From Molossus alvarezi (Eukaryota; Chordata; Mammalia; Chiroptera; Molossidae): a DNA stretch of 64,000 nt. Each line of letters starts with the position of its first letter. The first letter of the stretch is position 1. Below the pieces are notes generated by a model. It searched no databases. It was given only the letters and a program-made list of their open reading frames with translations, and was not told the origin of the DNA. Position numbers and translations under genes: made by a program. The DNA lies in the NCBI GenBank assembly GCA_037176705.1, contig CM073890.1:94416591-94480590 (forward strand), read 5' to 3'. Shown in pieces: positions 23,090 through 48,800 of the stretch.

Positions 23090-23515
23090 GTCTAGAAATT
23101 CTTTGATACTCCTCCCTTGAAGAGCTGGAGCTTTATTCTCCTTCCCTTGAGTGTAGGCCAGACTTACTAACTTACTGCTCTTAGATCACTTGCTCTGGGG
23201 GAAGCCAGCTGTCATGTCAGAAAGACACCAAAGCAGCTCTACAGAGCGACTCATGTGGCAAGAAACTGAGGCCTTCTGCCAACAGCCATGTGAGTGTGCT
23301 GTCCTGGAAGTGGACCCTCCAGGGCCAGTCAGGCATTCAGATGACTTGAAACTCCAGCTGACATCACTGCGACTGCATGAAAGATACTGAGCCAGAACCA
23401 TCCAGCCATTTCTGAATTAATAACCAAAAGCAACTGTGAGATAAAATGTTTGTTGTTTTAAGGTGCTAAGTTTTGGAGTAATATGTAAACCAGCAATAGA
23501 TAAAGGAAATACACA
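23090..23515 (+). mobile_element. MLT1 LTR (ERVL-MaLR)
   Basis: CTTGAGTGTAGGCCAGACTTA, CTCTGGGGGAAGCCAGCTGTC, AACTGAGGCCTTCTGCCAACA, TGAGCCAGAACCATCCAGCC and TTGTTTTAAGGTGCTAAGTTT occur in the order recalled for MLT1 LTRs. The 66- and 71-residue open frames here are chance frames in the LTR. Confidence 0.85.
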
Positions 23516-24066
23516 GGAAGGATTAATATTTTTAAAAGCATATCTATAAATTAAGAAACCTTATAAGCATCCGACAGAAAGAAAAAATTACAACAAAAAA
23601 CAAAAATAGATGAATATTTTTTCATATCAGTAATAGAAGCTGGAAGTCAGCAATTAGACTTTTTAGACAAACAAAGATTCAGTTTACCCACACATCCTCT
23701 TTTTAAAAAATAATGGAAGAAACTCTCTAATGATATAAAAATGGAACCACACTTAATCATGACTATACCAAGATATTAGGAGTAAGATAAAAAGCACCAA
23801 AAAAGCTATTTTGCAATATATGTTAAATCGAAATGGATGGAGACAGTGTGAATGAGAATTTGTGACTTATGTTGTAAAATTCATCTAGAAATAATTTCCA
23901 CTTACATAACTTAGCATTAAACTTTCTAATACATTCATTATTTAACAAGTATTTATATGTAATTTACAATGCATATGTACTTTGAAAAAAAAAAAAAAAC
24001 ATTTCAGTAAGTTCATAGACCTCTGATGCCCACAAATGGAACTTCCCTTAAGAACTACCATTCCTT

Positions 24067-24473
24067 GGATAAAAAAGCTGTGGTACATATACACAATGGA
24101 ATACACAATGCCGCTGTAAGAAAGATCTCTTATCCTTTGAGACAACATGGAGGGTCCTGGAAAGTATTATCCCAAGCGAAACAAGCCAAGCAGAGAAAGA
24201 CAAGTATCATATGATCTCACTTATTTGTGGAATATAATGAACAAAACAGTCTGAGGAATGGGGTAGTCCCAAGACGTGGAAGTGGGGTACAGACTGACAA
24301 TCCCCAGAGGAGGGGGTGGGGGGGAGAGATAAACCACAGAAGTTATATGCATGTATGCATGAACAACGGACATGGACAACAAAGCTGGGGACAGGGCGGG
24401 GAGGGAGGGAGAGGGGGGAATCAGTGGGGGGAAAAGAAGAAACATCTGTAACAAAAATAAATTATTTTAAAAA
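24067..24473 (+). mobile_element. L1 3' end, severely 5'-truncated
   Basis: Last part of ORF2 (wording like KKAVVHIHNGI in another frame), then the G-rich polypurine 3' UTR and AACAAAAATAAATT tail. Flanked by AAGAACTACCATTCCTT at 24050-24066 and the same site again at 24474-24489; a VES follows immediately. Confidence 0.92.
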
Positions 24474-24489
24474 AAGAACTACCATTCTT

Positions 24490-24744
24490 ATCCTGGCCGG
24501 TTTGGCTCAGTGGTGAGAGCTTCGACCTGCGGTCCAGAGACCCACTGGGTTCAGTTCCCACTAAGGGCACGTACCTCAGTTGCAGTTTGTCTCCGGCCCT
24601 GGTTGGTCGCGGGTGGCAGTCACTCGATGTGTCCCTTTCGTGTTGATGTTTCTCTCTCTCTCTCTTCCTCTCTCTCCCTCCCACTCTATCTGAACAAAAA
24701 ATGGAAAAATGTCCTCAGGTGAGGATAAAAAAAATAAAATTAAA
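24490..24744 (+). mobile_element. VES SINE, long form, abutting the L1 end
   Basis: Complete copy. Flanked by AAGAACTACCATTCTT at 24474-24489 and AAGAACTACCATTCCTT at 24745-24761, so it shares its target site with the L1 before it. Confidence 0.95.
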
Positions 24745-25194
24745 AAGAACTACCATTCCTTAAGGGGCTGCAAAAACTTTTCTGAAACATTGCATAACAT
24801 TAGTTTTCAGATGAATGTTTGTATAATTTGATCTAAACTCTAGGTTACATTTAACAATTGTGTGACTTTTGTATTTAAATTTTAATGTTAATCTTTAGGA
24901 AACCAATCTTTTTTTCTCAATTTTGAGCTGGAGAACAGTTATTTCAACATTTGTATGTGAAAGAGGCCAGCAATAACACATTTTTTCTCTTAAATGATGT
25001 GAAATTTGGTATGTTTAAGTGTAGGGATTTTGTTTTTAGTAATTAATTAGTTATCCAATGGAAAACAACATAATACATATAAATATTACATCTAAATTAA
25101 AACTTTATATATATGTATACATCTATGTTATACATAACATTTTTTATAGGTAATGTATTTTCTATATGTATTATGTGCCATTGTGTCAGCTCCG

Positions 25195-25480
25195 ATTTCT
25201 GGTGCCTCTATGAATGAGTGATGTCTAGAATATCCTGTCTTCAATAGCCCTGCTTAGCTCCTGTAGAGGCATGCCAACTCTTATGGAGTCAATCCATTTC
25301 ATACTTGGTCTTCTTTTCCTTCTGCCTTGTTTTTCCACTATTATAATCATTTCTAAAGAACTCTGTCTTATAGTGTACCTGAAGCAGGATAGCTTGTTTA
25401 TCATTTTTGCCTCTAATGATGTTTCAGGCTTAATTTGCTCTAGGATCCACTTGTTCATTTTTCTGGTGGTTCAGGGTATG
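25195..25480 (-). mobile_element. RTE-like LINE 3' ORF remnant
   Basis: The minus strand reads QGRRKRRPSMKWIDSIRVG then LQELSRAIEDRIF, a stop, and a worn SLIHRGTRNRS-like end. This wording is typical of the C-terminus of RTE/BovB-type reverse transcriptase ORFs. A TGG-to-TAG change and worn flanks show it is dead. The clade assignment is from memory of that C-terminal signature. Confidence 0.5.
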
Positions 25481-25845
25481 GTAGAACTCTGCTCCAACAC
25501 CGTATTTCAAATAAAATAATTTGTATCACAAATAATGCTATTGGTTTTCTAATGTTATTTTATCAATTCAATAGTGAATACATATTGAGTTAACATGAAA
25601 CAAAATTTTAATATTGGGCTCTTACAAGACATACAGTAGCTCAAAAATAGTGGGATATAATGAGTTGTATAATTCCAATCTACCCAAGGTAGTGCATGGG
25701 GTCACCTAGACCCCTGTTCCCCTACCTGTCTTCCTCCATATTGGAAAAATGGACTGTACGGAGAAACCTAACACCTCTTGAGCAGTTTCATTTATTCTAT
25801 AAATGGGCTATGTAAGGCATCACTTCATTTAACTAAACCTTTTTT

Positions 25846-26085
25846 TTTTTTATCCTCACCCAAGGACATTTTTCCATTTTTTGTTCAGGTAGAGTGGGAG
25901 GGAGAGAGAGAGTGAGAGAGAGAGAAACATCGATGTGAAAGGGACACATCGAGTGGCTGCCACTTGCACAACCGACCAGGGCCGGGGACAAACTGCAACC
26001 GAGGTACACGCCCTTAGCGGGAACCGAACCCAGGTCTCAGGACCGCAGGCCGACGCTCTAACCTATGAGCCAAACCGGCCAGGGC
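25846..26085 (-). mobile_element. VES SINE, long form, just upstream of the SLC33A1 CpG island
   Basis: Complete reverse copy. Target duplication TAACTAAACCTTTTT starting at 25830 and again at 26086-26100. It lies about 0.9 kb upstream of the SLC33A1 start codon. Confidence 0.95.
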
Positions 26086-26129
26086 TAACTAAACCTTTTT
26101 CTACCCTTTTGAGGTCACAGAGAACCCTT

Positions 26130-27030
26130 GCAGGCGGATAAGAAATTTTAAACTTCAATCCTTCTCTCTCGGTTTCTGCCCGGCCCACGAAAGCAATGGC
26201 ATCGCACGATTCCCAGCCTGCGGTTAGGGCACATCCCTTCCTCAATGTAATGACCGGCCCTCGCTAGGCCATTGCAGCGTCAGAGTCTGCAAGGGACGAG
26301 CGCTGGCCGCAGCACAGGTTCACCCGCCGTCACGTGGCAGCACCGGCCCAATGGCCTAGGCCCACGCTTTCCAGACGGCCGCATGCGCTCACAGAGCTGG
26401 AGCTCTCCTGGCGCCCCGCCCGAGCGGCGTGGTGCGCCCGCCTTAGTCCTCCCATGGGGTCCCGGCCGCCAGAGTTGTGGGTTCCTACCAGGCGTTGTTT
26501 CCCAACTGGGCCCTGGGAGCGTGTCGTGATTGGCTAGCTCTGAAGGCGGGGGACAGGACTTATTTGAGACTAGGACCACTTCCTGAAGCGCGAGGCAGGA
26601 AGTTATCCGGTATCTCTGGTGTCCTGCGGAGGAAGCGTTGGCTGCTGCTTCGGTAGCGGCGCGAGCTGGAAGTCGGTCCGGAGACTGGCCGTTCAGTCTC
26701 GCCGCTGTTAGGCGCCGGTTTCCATCGTAGCACCACGGCCCCCTCCTCCAGCTCCGAGCCCGGCGCGGCTGCCCGGGGGGCTTCTTCAGCCTCCTTGACG
26801 CCGCTCCAAGGGGCACCTACCTGGCCATCGCCTGGGTCTGCAGCCAGGGCACTGGCTCTCGGCCTCAGTACTCCGTGCCGCAGTAAGAAGCACCCTTGTC
26901 ACCCCGCACTCTGACTCCCTCTCTGAGCCACCAAGACCCTTGTCCAGAGCGGCAGCCTTGGATCTCAGACTAGACGGATCCAAAACGCTCAGCCCCGGCA
27001 CCCCCTCGGACGGAGCTCTGCATCGTCTCT
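26130..27030 (+). promoter_or_regulatory. SLC33A1: SLC33A1 CpG-island promoter and 5' UTR
   Basis: GC- and CpG-rich DNA upstream of the start codon. A reverse CCAAT box (GATTGG) lies at about 26530, and two ETS-type GGAAG motifs near 26580-26605 (CTTCCTGAAG and AGGCAGGAAGTTATCCGG). There is no TATA box. The start site is probably near 26.6 kb but is not fixed by sequence. The open frames on both strands here are GC artefacts. Confidence 0.8.
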
Positions 27031-27033
27031 AAT

Positions 27034-41120
<14,087 letters not shown>

Positions 41121-41950
41121 TGCATTAACTACTGGACATTCAAAGAAAGGTAACTATAGTTTAGTTTTTATTCAGAGAGCTATGTTAATCAGTGTACAGG
41201 AGTATAAAATATTATTTTAAACAAGGAAATTACTATAAAATGCCAAATGGTTTAAAAATAGAGACCTCTCTCTGTAGACATGATTATATTTTCCTTTGAC
41301 TTGTTAATGTATTTACAGTTAAGGTCAGGAAATCTGCTCTAAAACAACTCTTCTGGCCTTGTTATTTGATTTATATCTTTTTAATTTACTGACCAAAGTT
41401 TTAAGCAGCCATGCAGTAGCCATGGATGGTAACCATGCAGTCAAGTATTGTTATCAGTTCCTATCCTTGAGCTGTATTTAAAATTTTGCTAAAATATATT
41501 AAATGGCAGAGACTGATATACAGGTACTGATAATAAGACTCCTGATATGTTGAAAGTTAAATCTTATTTTGAGTTGCAAATTGTTAAATTCTATGTGGAA
41601 TTTCTTGAGAATTTAGAAAACTGAAATGCCATTTTAATTGTTATTTTTCTGACCACAACCACACTGTACTAATAAATCTGTGTTAAAAAGACTATTTTAA
41701 ATGTAGTTCCTGCTTTTGTAGGCATTAAAGATTTATAATAAAATTATTCAGACTATTTTTTATAAAATGAAAGCTATGATTTTTAATTTATTGATTCCCT
41801 GTTCACCCTTTTTTGGAAGATATTTTGATTCCTTGTTAACTTTTACCCTAAAGCTTACATATGTCTTTTGTCATAAGTGCTACATGACACACAGAAATCT
41901 CATGAGGGGATTCAATAGTGTTGTATACATGTTCGTGGCAAAATTTTGAA

Positions 41951-41956
41951 AATAAA
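41951..41956 (+). promoter_or_regulatory. Candidate SLC33A1 polyadenylation signal
   Basis: AATAAA followed within 30 bp by TGTTTTTCTTCAAG and TTTTTGGGTTTT, a suitable downstream element. Confidence 0.45.
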
Positions 41957-42740
41957 AATTAAATGTTTTTCTTCAAGTATTTTTGGGTTTTACCGAGAAG
42001 AAAAAAAGAAGTAAAGATTTCAGATTAAGTAACATTTAAGTGAGCAGTACTGTAATTTTTAAAAAATGCTTTAAAGAGACAAAGACATTTGTGCCTTTGA
42101 CTAATTAAATCATGTGGTAGAAGAATGTTTCTTAATTAAGCACTTTACTAGTGAGAAAAGATCTCACAATTACTTTAGACCAAATCAGGTACTGTATTTC
42201 CACTTAATTAAAATACAATCTTCTGTTTGTAAACTATAGTTTTCGGTAGAAAATTGCTATTCCAGGAGAATTAAGCTTTTCAGGACTTTAGCAATTTCCA
42301 ACATAAGGTTCTTTGCATATTTTGTGTTGTGTATTACTCTGACTTTTTAAAGATTATATAAATCCTTCAAAAGTTAGAGTAAAAGAGAAATTAAGTAGTC
42401 TTACTTAGTAATTTTATTTTTGTGGAAGATCTATACTAACTCTTGATTTTGTTAATTTTACAACATAAGTTGAATTTTAGAGTGGGGTTTTTATAAGTAA
42501 TGGAGGATAAACTGGGTGGGAGAAAATGGCACTTGGTATTCGAAGAAAGACAGACCGAGGCAGCGGCCTCTAAAATGCATGCATTGCCATTGGAAGCCTG
42601 TGTTGGGCATTGATGTCAGATCCTGAAGAACCACCTGGAAAATCATCCTGGAGACAAGGAGGCTACACCAAGTGATAGACTCCAGTACTTTGTCACATGG
42701 GTTGTGCATTATCATGTATTATAATCAAAATGTTTACTTG

Positions 42741-42746
42741 AATAAA
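42741..42746 (+). promoter_or_regulatory. Candidate distal SLC33A1 polyadenylation signal
   Basis: AATAAA followed by an A-rich stretch; alternative to the site at 41951. Confidence 0.4.
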
Positions 42747-43182
42747 GAAAAAACCCACTAACTCTCATATTTGAAATGTATTTTAATTTTTGGAGTAGGT
42801 AGCTCACATTGCCAAAATTACCTTTTATTTTTTTCTTATTCATGTTATTACAAATTACACATACTTTTAAGTCTACAAATCTTTAATGACTGTAGTTTAA
42901 AATATATTTTAAGCTGTTAATGATGAGGTGGAAGCCAGTAATTGCATTTGCTTCAGAAATGAACAGTTATTTTAAATTGTCATTTGGTTATTTGGATACA
43001 TGCTTCTAATACATGTCCATAATGACTTATTAATAGCTATGTGCATCTATGTAGCATACATTGATTACCGATGGCATTTTAACAAATGATCTACCTAAAT
43101 TTGACGGTCTATTTATTGTAAATCAATAGTACTAGAAAATACTACCTCTCTTTGTGTATATTTTTCTTTACTGATTGATCTT

Positions 43183-43260
43183 TTTTTCTGTGTTGTTGAA
43201 AGTATTACAAATGTCCCTCCTTTTCCCCCCTATTGATACCCTCTTCCCCGCCCTCCCTTC
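43183..43260 (-). mobile_element. 78-bp L1 3' end insertion
   Basis: Only the L1 3' UTR polypurine tail (reads GTATTACAAATGTCCCTCC on plus). Perfect 17-bp target duplication CTTTACTGATTGATCTT at 43166-43182 and 43261-43277. The 42761-43165 stretch before it shows nothing. Confidence 0.92.
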
Positions 43261-43862
43261 CTTTACTGATTGATCTTGATAAACTTTACCCTCAAGATGA
43301 ACATTAACTCCTCTGGTTAATGTATATATTTACTGGCTAATATCAGACATGAACATAACTCTTTATTTCAATATCTCCAACTGCACATTGGTTGCAACCG
43401 GTATACATCTAATATGAGTTTGAAAAGTTTCTTACAAGATTAAGAAAAAACTAAAAAAAAAAAATCCCTCCTTTGTAAATATTTTAACTTTGCTTGGTCA
43501 TTTATAAAAATTTGTTCAACCCCTAAAATACAGGTTTTTCTTTCATATATTAAACCGCTGAAATCTAAACCTACAATCTAAACCTATTGTTTAACTTCAT
43601 CCCTTTATTACAAGAGCTTTTAGGCTAAACAGATGTCAGTGAGGACTTGAAACCCCTGAATTACTTGTAAAACTGGATATGTAATTTTTTGTTTCTCTGG
43701 AAAGAGCTCTTGTTAAAATATTGAATGGATTATGATCCAAAAAAAGTGTAGTCATGGCCTTACTTAATGTGGGCAGTACTATAAATTGTAAACATAGATT
43801 TGAAATAATAGTTATGGAGTTCTTGTTTAAAGCATCCTGAAAACAATGTTAAAAGAAAAATT

Positions 43863-44080
43863 TAGCCCTGGCCCATGTGGCTCAGTTGGTTGAGTGTCAT
43901 CCTATGCACCAACAGAGGCCGGTTCGACTCCTGGTCAGGGCACATACCCAGGTTGTGGGTTTCATCCCTAGTCAGGGTGCATATGGGAGACAACCATTTG
44001 ATGATTCTCTCTCACATCTATGTTTCTCTCTCTCACTCCTCCCTCTCCTTTACTCTAAAATCAATAAAGACATGAAAAAG
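43863..44080 (+). mobile_element. Ves SINE
   Basis: Head GCCCTGGCCCATGTGGCTCAG, middle GTCAGGGCACATACCCAGG, tail TCTAAAATCAATAAAG. A-rich flanks make the target duplication unclear. Confidence 0.88.
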
Positions 44081-44522
44081 AAAAAAAATCTGTGATGAAA
44101 ATCTGCCTTTGTGGTACTGAACTTGAACCTTGAAGGGATTAGAGCAGATAAGACATTACTGAAGAGAGACATAAATGAATTTTATCCCACATGAGATCTA
44201 TCTTAGCCATTTAATCCTTTTTTCATATTAAAAACTTCTATTTTGCCTTGTTAACAGAAACCCCAAAAAGTACATTTTATATTAAATGGTGAAGATCAAT
44301 ATTTAATATAACACAAGACCAAATTTGTTTTTCTATTTTAGAGGATCATATTTTTTATGTAGTTAAAAGAATGAGTAAAACTATGTAACACAGAACCTGC
44401 TAAAAATAACCAACTTTTTGATTCCCACAATGTAGTTTATCTTAGTATTAGAGAATATAAACTTAAGTTTTTATTTTAATGGAAAGTGATATTGTGCATT
44501 GTAACTACTGAGACTTTGTTTT

Positions 44523-44612
44523 GTTTTTTGTTTTATGCCCCTATCGGGAACCAAACCCGGGACTCTAATCTGCAGGACGACGCTCCAACCGCTGAGCCAA
44601 ACCGGCCAGGGC
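44523..44612 (-). mobile_element. Head-only VES SINE
   Basis: In reverse: a TGTTTT tail, ATGCCCCTATCGGGAACC and GAGCCAAACCGGCCAGGGC; no middle region. Target duplication GAGACTTTGTTTT starting at 44510 and GAGACTTTTGTTTT starting at 44613. Confidence 0.9.
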
Positions 44613-44626
44613 GAGACTTTTGTTTT

Positions 44627-45323
44627 CTTAAATCAGTGTCTTTGGTAGATAGCAAGGCATAATTATTTTATTTTCTGTTAGAAGGTTTAAAATACCTACT
44701 GTAGACCATGTTCTCTTCCACTTCAGCTTAAACCCTGCCTGATTGGACAGTGCCAAATTTTTAAGTAGGGTAATTTTGTGAGGTTCTTTACTCTCAATTC
44801 TGGTAGTACAGTTTCTCTTATTTGAAATAAACAAAGCAAATCTCTGTTCTTGACTAAGAAAAGAGCTCAAAATAAGTATTGTCCTACCTCAAAGGCTAGA
44901 ATAAGGGATATATGTTAATACATTTCAGGTTTTGTTTGTGTATCATATGCAGTGTTCTGCCAGAAATTCCTTACGTAGACTTAATTGTCAGATCAGTGTC
45001 CTGAAGTAAAAATAAACTCTGCATGTTAAGTTTAATAAGTGTTGAGACTCTAGTGATAACCTCAGGAGGCAAACATTTCAGCGTTTTACTATCCAGCTTT
45101 CTAAATGGCATGCTGGAGTGGAATGGCAGAGCTATGATTACAAATAGGACAATCCTGTAGGAATATTTCATTCTGAACTTGATAGAAGCTTACAAGCTGT
45201 GTTACAGGCATATATTTATACATTATCCTTAATATATTGGTGAGTTTCTTAGAGTCTTTAATTATTTTATTCAACAAATTTATCCTTTGTGCAATAAAAA
45301 TTTCTTGACATGTCTTTCTCCTT
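44627..45323. other. Intergenic DNA without recognised features
   Basis: No gene or repeat recognised; short open frames here have no familiar motifs. Confidence 0.5.
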
Positions 45324-45339
45324 TAGAGGTTCATAGTTT

Positions 45340-45594
45340 TGTTTTGTTTTTTAATCCTCACCCGAGGACATTTTTTTGTTTTTTGTTCAGGTAGAGCGGG
45401 AGGGAGAGAGAGGAACAGAGAGAGAGAGAGAGAAACATCGATGTGAAAGGAACACATCGAGTGGCTGCCACCCGCACGACCGACCAGGGCCAGGGACAAA
45501 CTGCAACCGAGGTACGCGCCCTTAGCGGGAACCAACCCGGGTCTCTCAGGACCACAGGCCGACGCTCTAACCGCTGAGCCAAACCGGCCAGGGC
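45340..45594 (-). mobile_element. VES SINE, long form
   Basis: Complete reverse copy. Perfect target duplication TAGAGGTTCATAGTTT at 45324-45339 and 45595-45610. 45611-46243 after it shows nothing recognisable. Confidence 0.96.
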
Positions 45595-46257
45595 TAGAGG
45601 TTCATAGTTTATTCAGCAAAGAAAGGGCAATGAAAGAAAGAGGAAGCAAAGAGTAACTTTGTTTCGGAGAATGTTCTGGAGAGGTCATTTTCTTTTACAT
45701 GCTTACTACATCCCCTTCTTGGAGCAAATGCCATGATCAGAGCCCCAGGCTTAGCAAAGCAACTCTGTCTTTAAACTTAAGTGGCCATTTTTGAGCATTT
45801 AACCTTGAGATACTAACTCCAGCTGATTGTCCCATAGCCAATTTATAGATCAGCTATCAGTCCACTAGGTGTGTTGGCATGAAGACCTTGCTTGATATGG
45901 ATGATAATGCCTGAACCCATAATAATTTTTTAGGAAGTCATGCAAAGAGTGTGGGATACAAAGTGTGTGTTAGTAGTGAGAAGCGAATAAGAAATACACA
46001 GTGAGGCAGATGTTGAGTTGTTGGAGACAGGGTAATATTTGCAGGGATCAGTGAAGTGCTTCTGAGGAAGGGGGCAGAATTGGTGGCTAAACTCTGTAGT
46101 GATATAGTAGATCCTGAATGTAGCCCAAACTACATTCTAGACATAAGGCCTAGCTATATTGCATTTCCTGATTGTTGCCTGGTAACTGGCTTGAGGTTCT
46201 AGGATTCCTCGTTTCTTACAAGTGTCATTATAAGATCCAAAAGCCTCCCTCCACCTA

Positions 46258-46488
46258 TTTATTTACTTAAATGACAATCAGTTTTTTTTCTTTTTCTTTT
46301 ATGGATGTTAGAGAGTAAGGGAGAGGAAGAGAGAAATATCGATGAGAGAGAACATCAATTGGCTGCCTCCTGCATGCTCCACACAGGGGATTGGGCCCAC
46401 AACCTGGGTATATGCCCTGACCAGGAATCAAACTGGTGACCTCTGGGTGCATGGGTCGACGCTCAAACACTGAGCCGCACTAGCTGGG
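46258..46488 (-). mobile_element. Ves SINE
   Basis: Reverse classic Ves. Target duplication CCTCCCTCCACCTA at 46244-46257 and CCTCCCTTCACCTA at 46489-46502. Confidence 0.94.
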
Positions 46489-46871
46489 CCTCCCTTCACC
46501 TAGTTAAAAAAAAAAAAAAAATTAAGGTATAATTTAAATAAAGTGCACAAATCAATGTGGATGGTGTACAGAAACTTTGCTCCAATATAGTTCTGTTCCC
46601 TCCACCCTCCTTTGTGATATTGTCATACAAATTATATCTTTATACATTAAAAACCCATCAACACAGTTTTATAAATACTGTTTTATCCAGTTGTCTTTGA
46701 AATCAGAGGAGAAGCAAAGAACTAATAGACAAAAATATATTTATGCAGTATTTTATATTATGCTACATAGTTACCTTGACTGGTACTCTTGACTTCATGT
46801 AAATTCTGATTACTAATTCTGCTCTCCCTGAAGACTGTAGGACTGAATTGGTCTGCAGGAAAATGAAAGGA

Positions 46872-47060
46872 GCCCTGCTGGTATGGCTCAGTGGATTGAG
46901 CATGTCCCATGGACTAAAAGTTCCGGGTTCTATTCCCCATCAGGGCTCATCCCCGGGAGGAGACTTGATCCTAAGTGGGAGGTGTGTAGGAGGCAGCCAA
47001 TCAATGTTTCTATTTCTCTCTCTAAAAAATTAGTAAAAACATTTTTTTTAAAAATAAAAG
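46872..47060 (+). mobile_element. Ves SINE
   Basis: Head GCCCTGCTGGTATGGCTCAG, middle GTGGGAGGTGTGTAGGAGG, tail CTCTCTAAAAAATTAG. Flanks AAAATGAAAGGA and AAAATGGAAGGA fit a target duplication. A purine-rich stretch follows to about 47120. Confidence 0.88.
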
Positions 47061-47149
47061 AAAATGGAAGGAAGTGGAAGGGAAGAGGAGAGGAGGACAA
47101 AACAGGAGGAGGAGGCGTGATAGGTAGAGATTTTGTCGTATAAAGACTA

Positions 47150-47580
47150 GAAGAATCCTCATTCAGCTAATATTTAATAAGATTCTCCTGTGTATCAGGA
47201 ACTATGCTTGGCACTGGCTATTGAGGGCATAGATACACAATAGAGATGCATTCCTGACCTACAAACTAGTGGGGAAGCAAGAGAATAAAAAGAAAGCCTA
47301 TCTCTATAAAATTACAAATTAAATTTTATGTTGTATATGGTGAGGACCTACTTGATATGGAGTGTTTAGAAAAGCCCTCTTTGTGGATATACTTAAACTG
47401 AGAGGATAAGGAAGGAGCCAGCTTGGTGGTGGTGGTGGGGTGGAGAGAGTCAAAGGGAGGAGGGATCAGGGCATTCTAGGCAGAGGGACTGTAAGTTCAA
47501 AGGCGGTAAGGCAGTGATGAACTTGGCATGTGTGAAGAACAGAGAGAAGCTCAGTGTGCTCAGTGTGCTCGAGTGTAACG
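47150..47580 (+). repeat. Ancient mammalian interspersed repeat, unclassified
   Basis: CTATGCTTGGCACTGGCTATTG, AGAGGGACTGTAAGTTCAAAGG and AGTGATGAACTTGGCATGTG follow a common old repeat text (small indels). 47581-48180 shows nothing recognisable. Confidence 0.5.
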
Positions 47581-48189
47581 AATGAAGTAGGAAGTAGAAA
47601 ACAAAAGCTTAGCTAACCAGGGCTTCGATTATTTAGCACCTTCTACATGAGCCAAAGGACCTTTGACATTACTTGAACCTAATGGAAAGCCTTAAAGCAG
47701 AGGTATACACAGAAAGTCTGTAGTCTGCTTTAACACCTATTCTATGCCCAGCACAGTGTTGTGCCAACATTTCATTTTAATTTCATAACAGGGTGATTTC
47801 ATATAAAAGTCTAGATTTGCAGCTTATCATGAAAGAGCTGAAGATCTCTCCAAGCTAGACTCCAACTGTTTGGTGCGAGTGGGGTGTAATACAATGTTGA
47901 GGCTGTGCCAGGCAAGAGCAAAGGAGGCAGGAGGGGTTGGAGTTGATGCTATTTCGGGGGAGTGAGCACACCGCTAAAACAGGGTCAAAGCTGAGATGGG
48001 ACCTGAAGACTAGAGCGGGCAGACGAACAGGACTTGGTTCAGTGGCTTGGTCATCTCGGTGAGCTCAAAGAATTACCGCTTAAGTGGCGGAATGAAGTTC
48101 AATTTCCGTTCCTGCATGGCACCTGCGGAACCCACACTGCGGCTGCGTCCATTGAAATCACGAAGTGCCCCTCTTCCCACCAGGTACTG

Positions 48190-48800
48190 GAGACTCCCCC
48201 ACCCCCACCCCTGACCCACAGGGAGCACCCACGCTGCGGGGGAACCCTGCAAAATGCGGAGAGGCCACTGTCGGGGTGTCTCATAACGGGCTGGGAGGCC
48301 CGCCCACAGGCGACGGAAGGAGGGCAGCCGGTCGCCGGCCACTCCCAGGCCAAGGTGAAGGGAACCCGGCGGTCGCCAGCGCGCGGCGCCCCCAACTGCC
48401 GGCGGAGCGCGGCGCCCCCTGCCGCCACCGGGGAGCGCGGCGCGGGCTCGAGGAGGCCGGGAACATGGCGGGGCGGCCGGAGCCCCGGGCCTCGCCGCCC
48501 GCCGACCGAGACGGACCGTTGCCCAATGTGGTGGCGCGGATGTCGCAGTGGGCGGACGACCACCTGCGCCTCGTCCGGGTACCGCAGTCCCGCGGGCCGG
48601 CCAGGTGGTGGGCGCCGGGCGGCGGCTCCGAGGCCGCGGCGCCAGGGGCGCGTGGGCGGGGCGGGGGCGACCGGCCGGGAGGCCAGCGCTGCGCTGGTCC
48701 TGGGGCCCCGCGAGGGCGGGTGCCCGCGGGTCCTTGGGCGCGGTGGGGTGGCGGAGGGCGAAGCACGTGGGCCCTGTGGGCCTGGGGAGAGCGGAGGTTT
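48190..48800 (+). promoter_or_regulatory. C3orf33: C3orf33 CpG-island promoter
   Basis: GC- and CpG-rich block around C3orf33 exon 1. No TATA box. The start site is not fixed but lies between about 48.2 and 48.46 kb. Long open frames on both strands (up to 286 codons) are GC artefacts. Confidence 0.82.
48465..48578 (+). CDS. C3orf33: C3orf33 coding exon 1
   Basis: 114 nt, residues 1-38, ending QWADDHLRLVR before donor GTACCG. The N-terminus is Pro/Arg-rich and diverged; VVAR-SQWADDHLRLVR is conserved. Confidence 0.94.

Larger units (their letters stand above)
41121..42760 (+). other. SLC33A1: SLC33A1 3' UTR and flank
   Basis: No coding sequence or recognised repeat. Four AATAAA hexamers lie at 41671, 41737, 41951 and 42741. 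The one at 41951 is followed by T/GT-rich DNA; the one at 42741 would give a UTR of about 1.6 kb. The used site cannot be chosen from sequence. Confidence 0.6.

Noticed and set aside
23186..23401. Opposed 71- and 66-residue frames as a small gene
   Set aside because: The whole stretch reads as an MLT1 LTR.
42491..42715. 74-residue minus-strand frame beyond SLC33A1
   Set aside because: No motif or homology recognised; the region is better explained as SLC33A1 3' UTR or flank.
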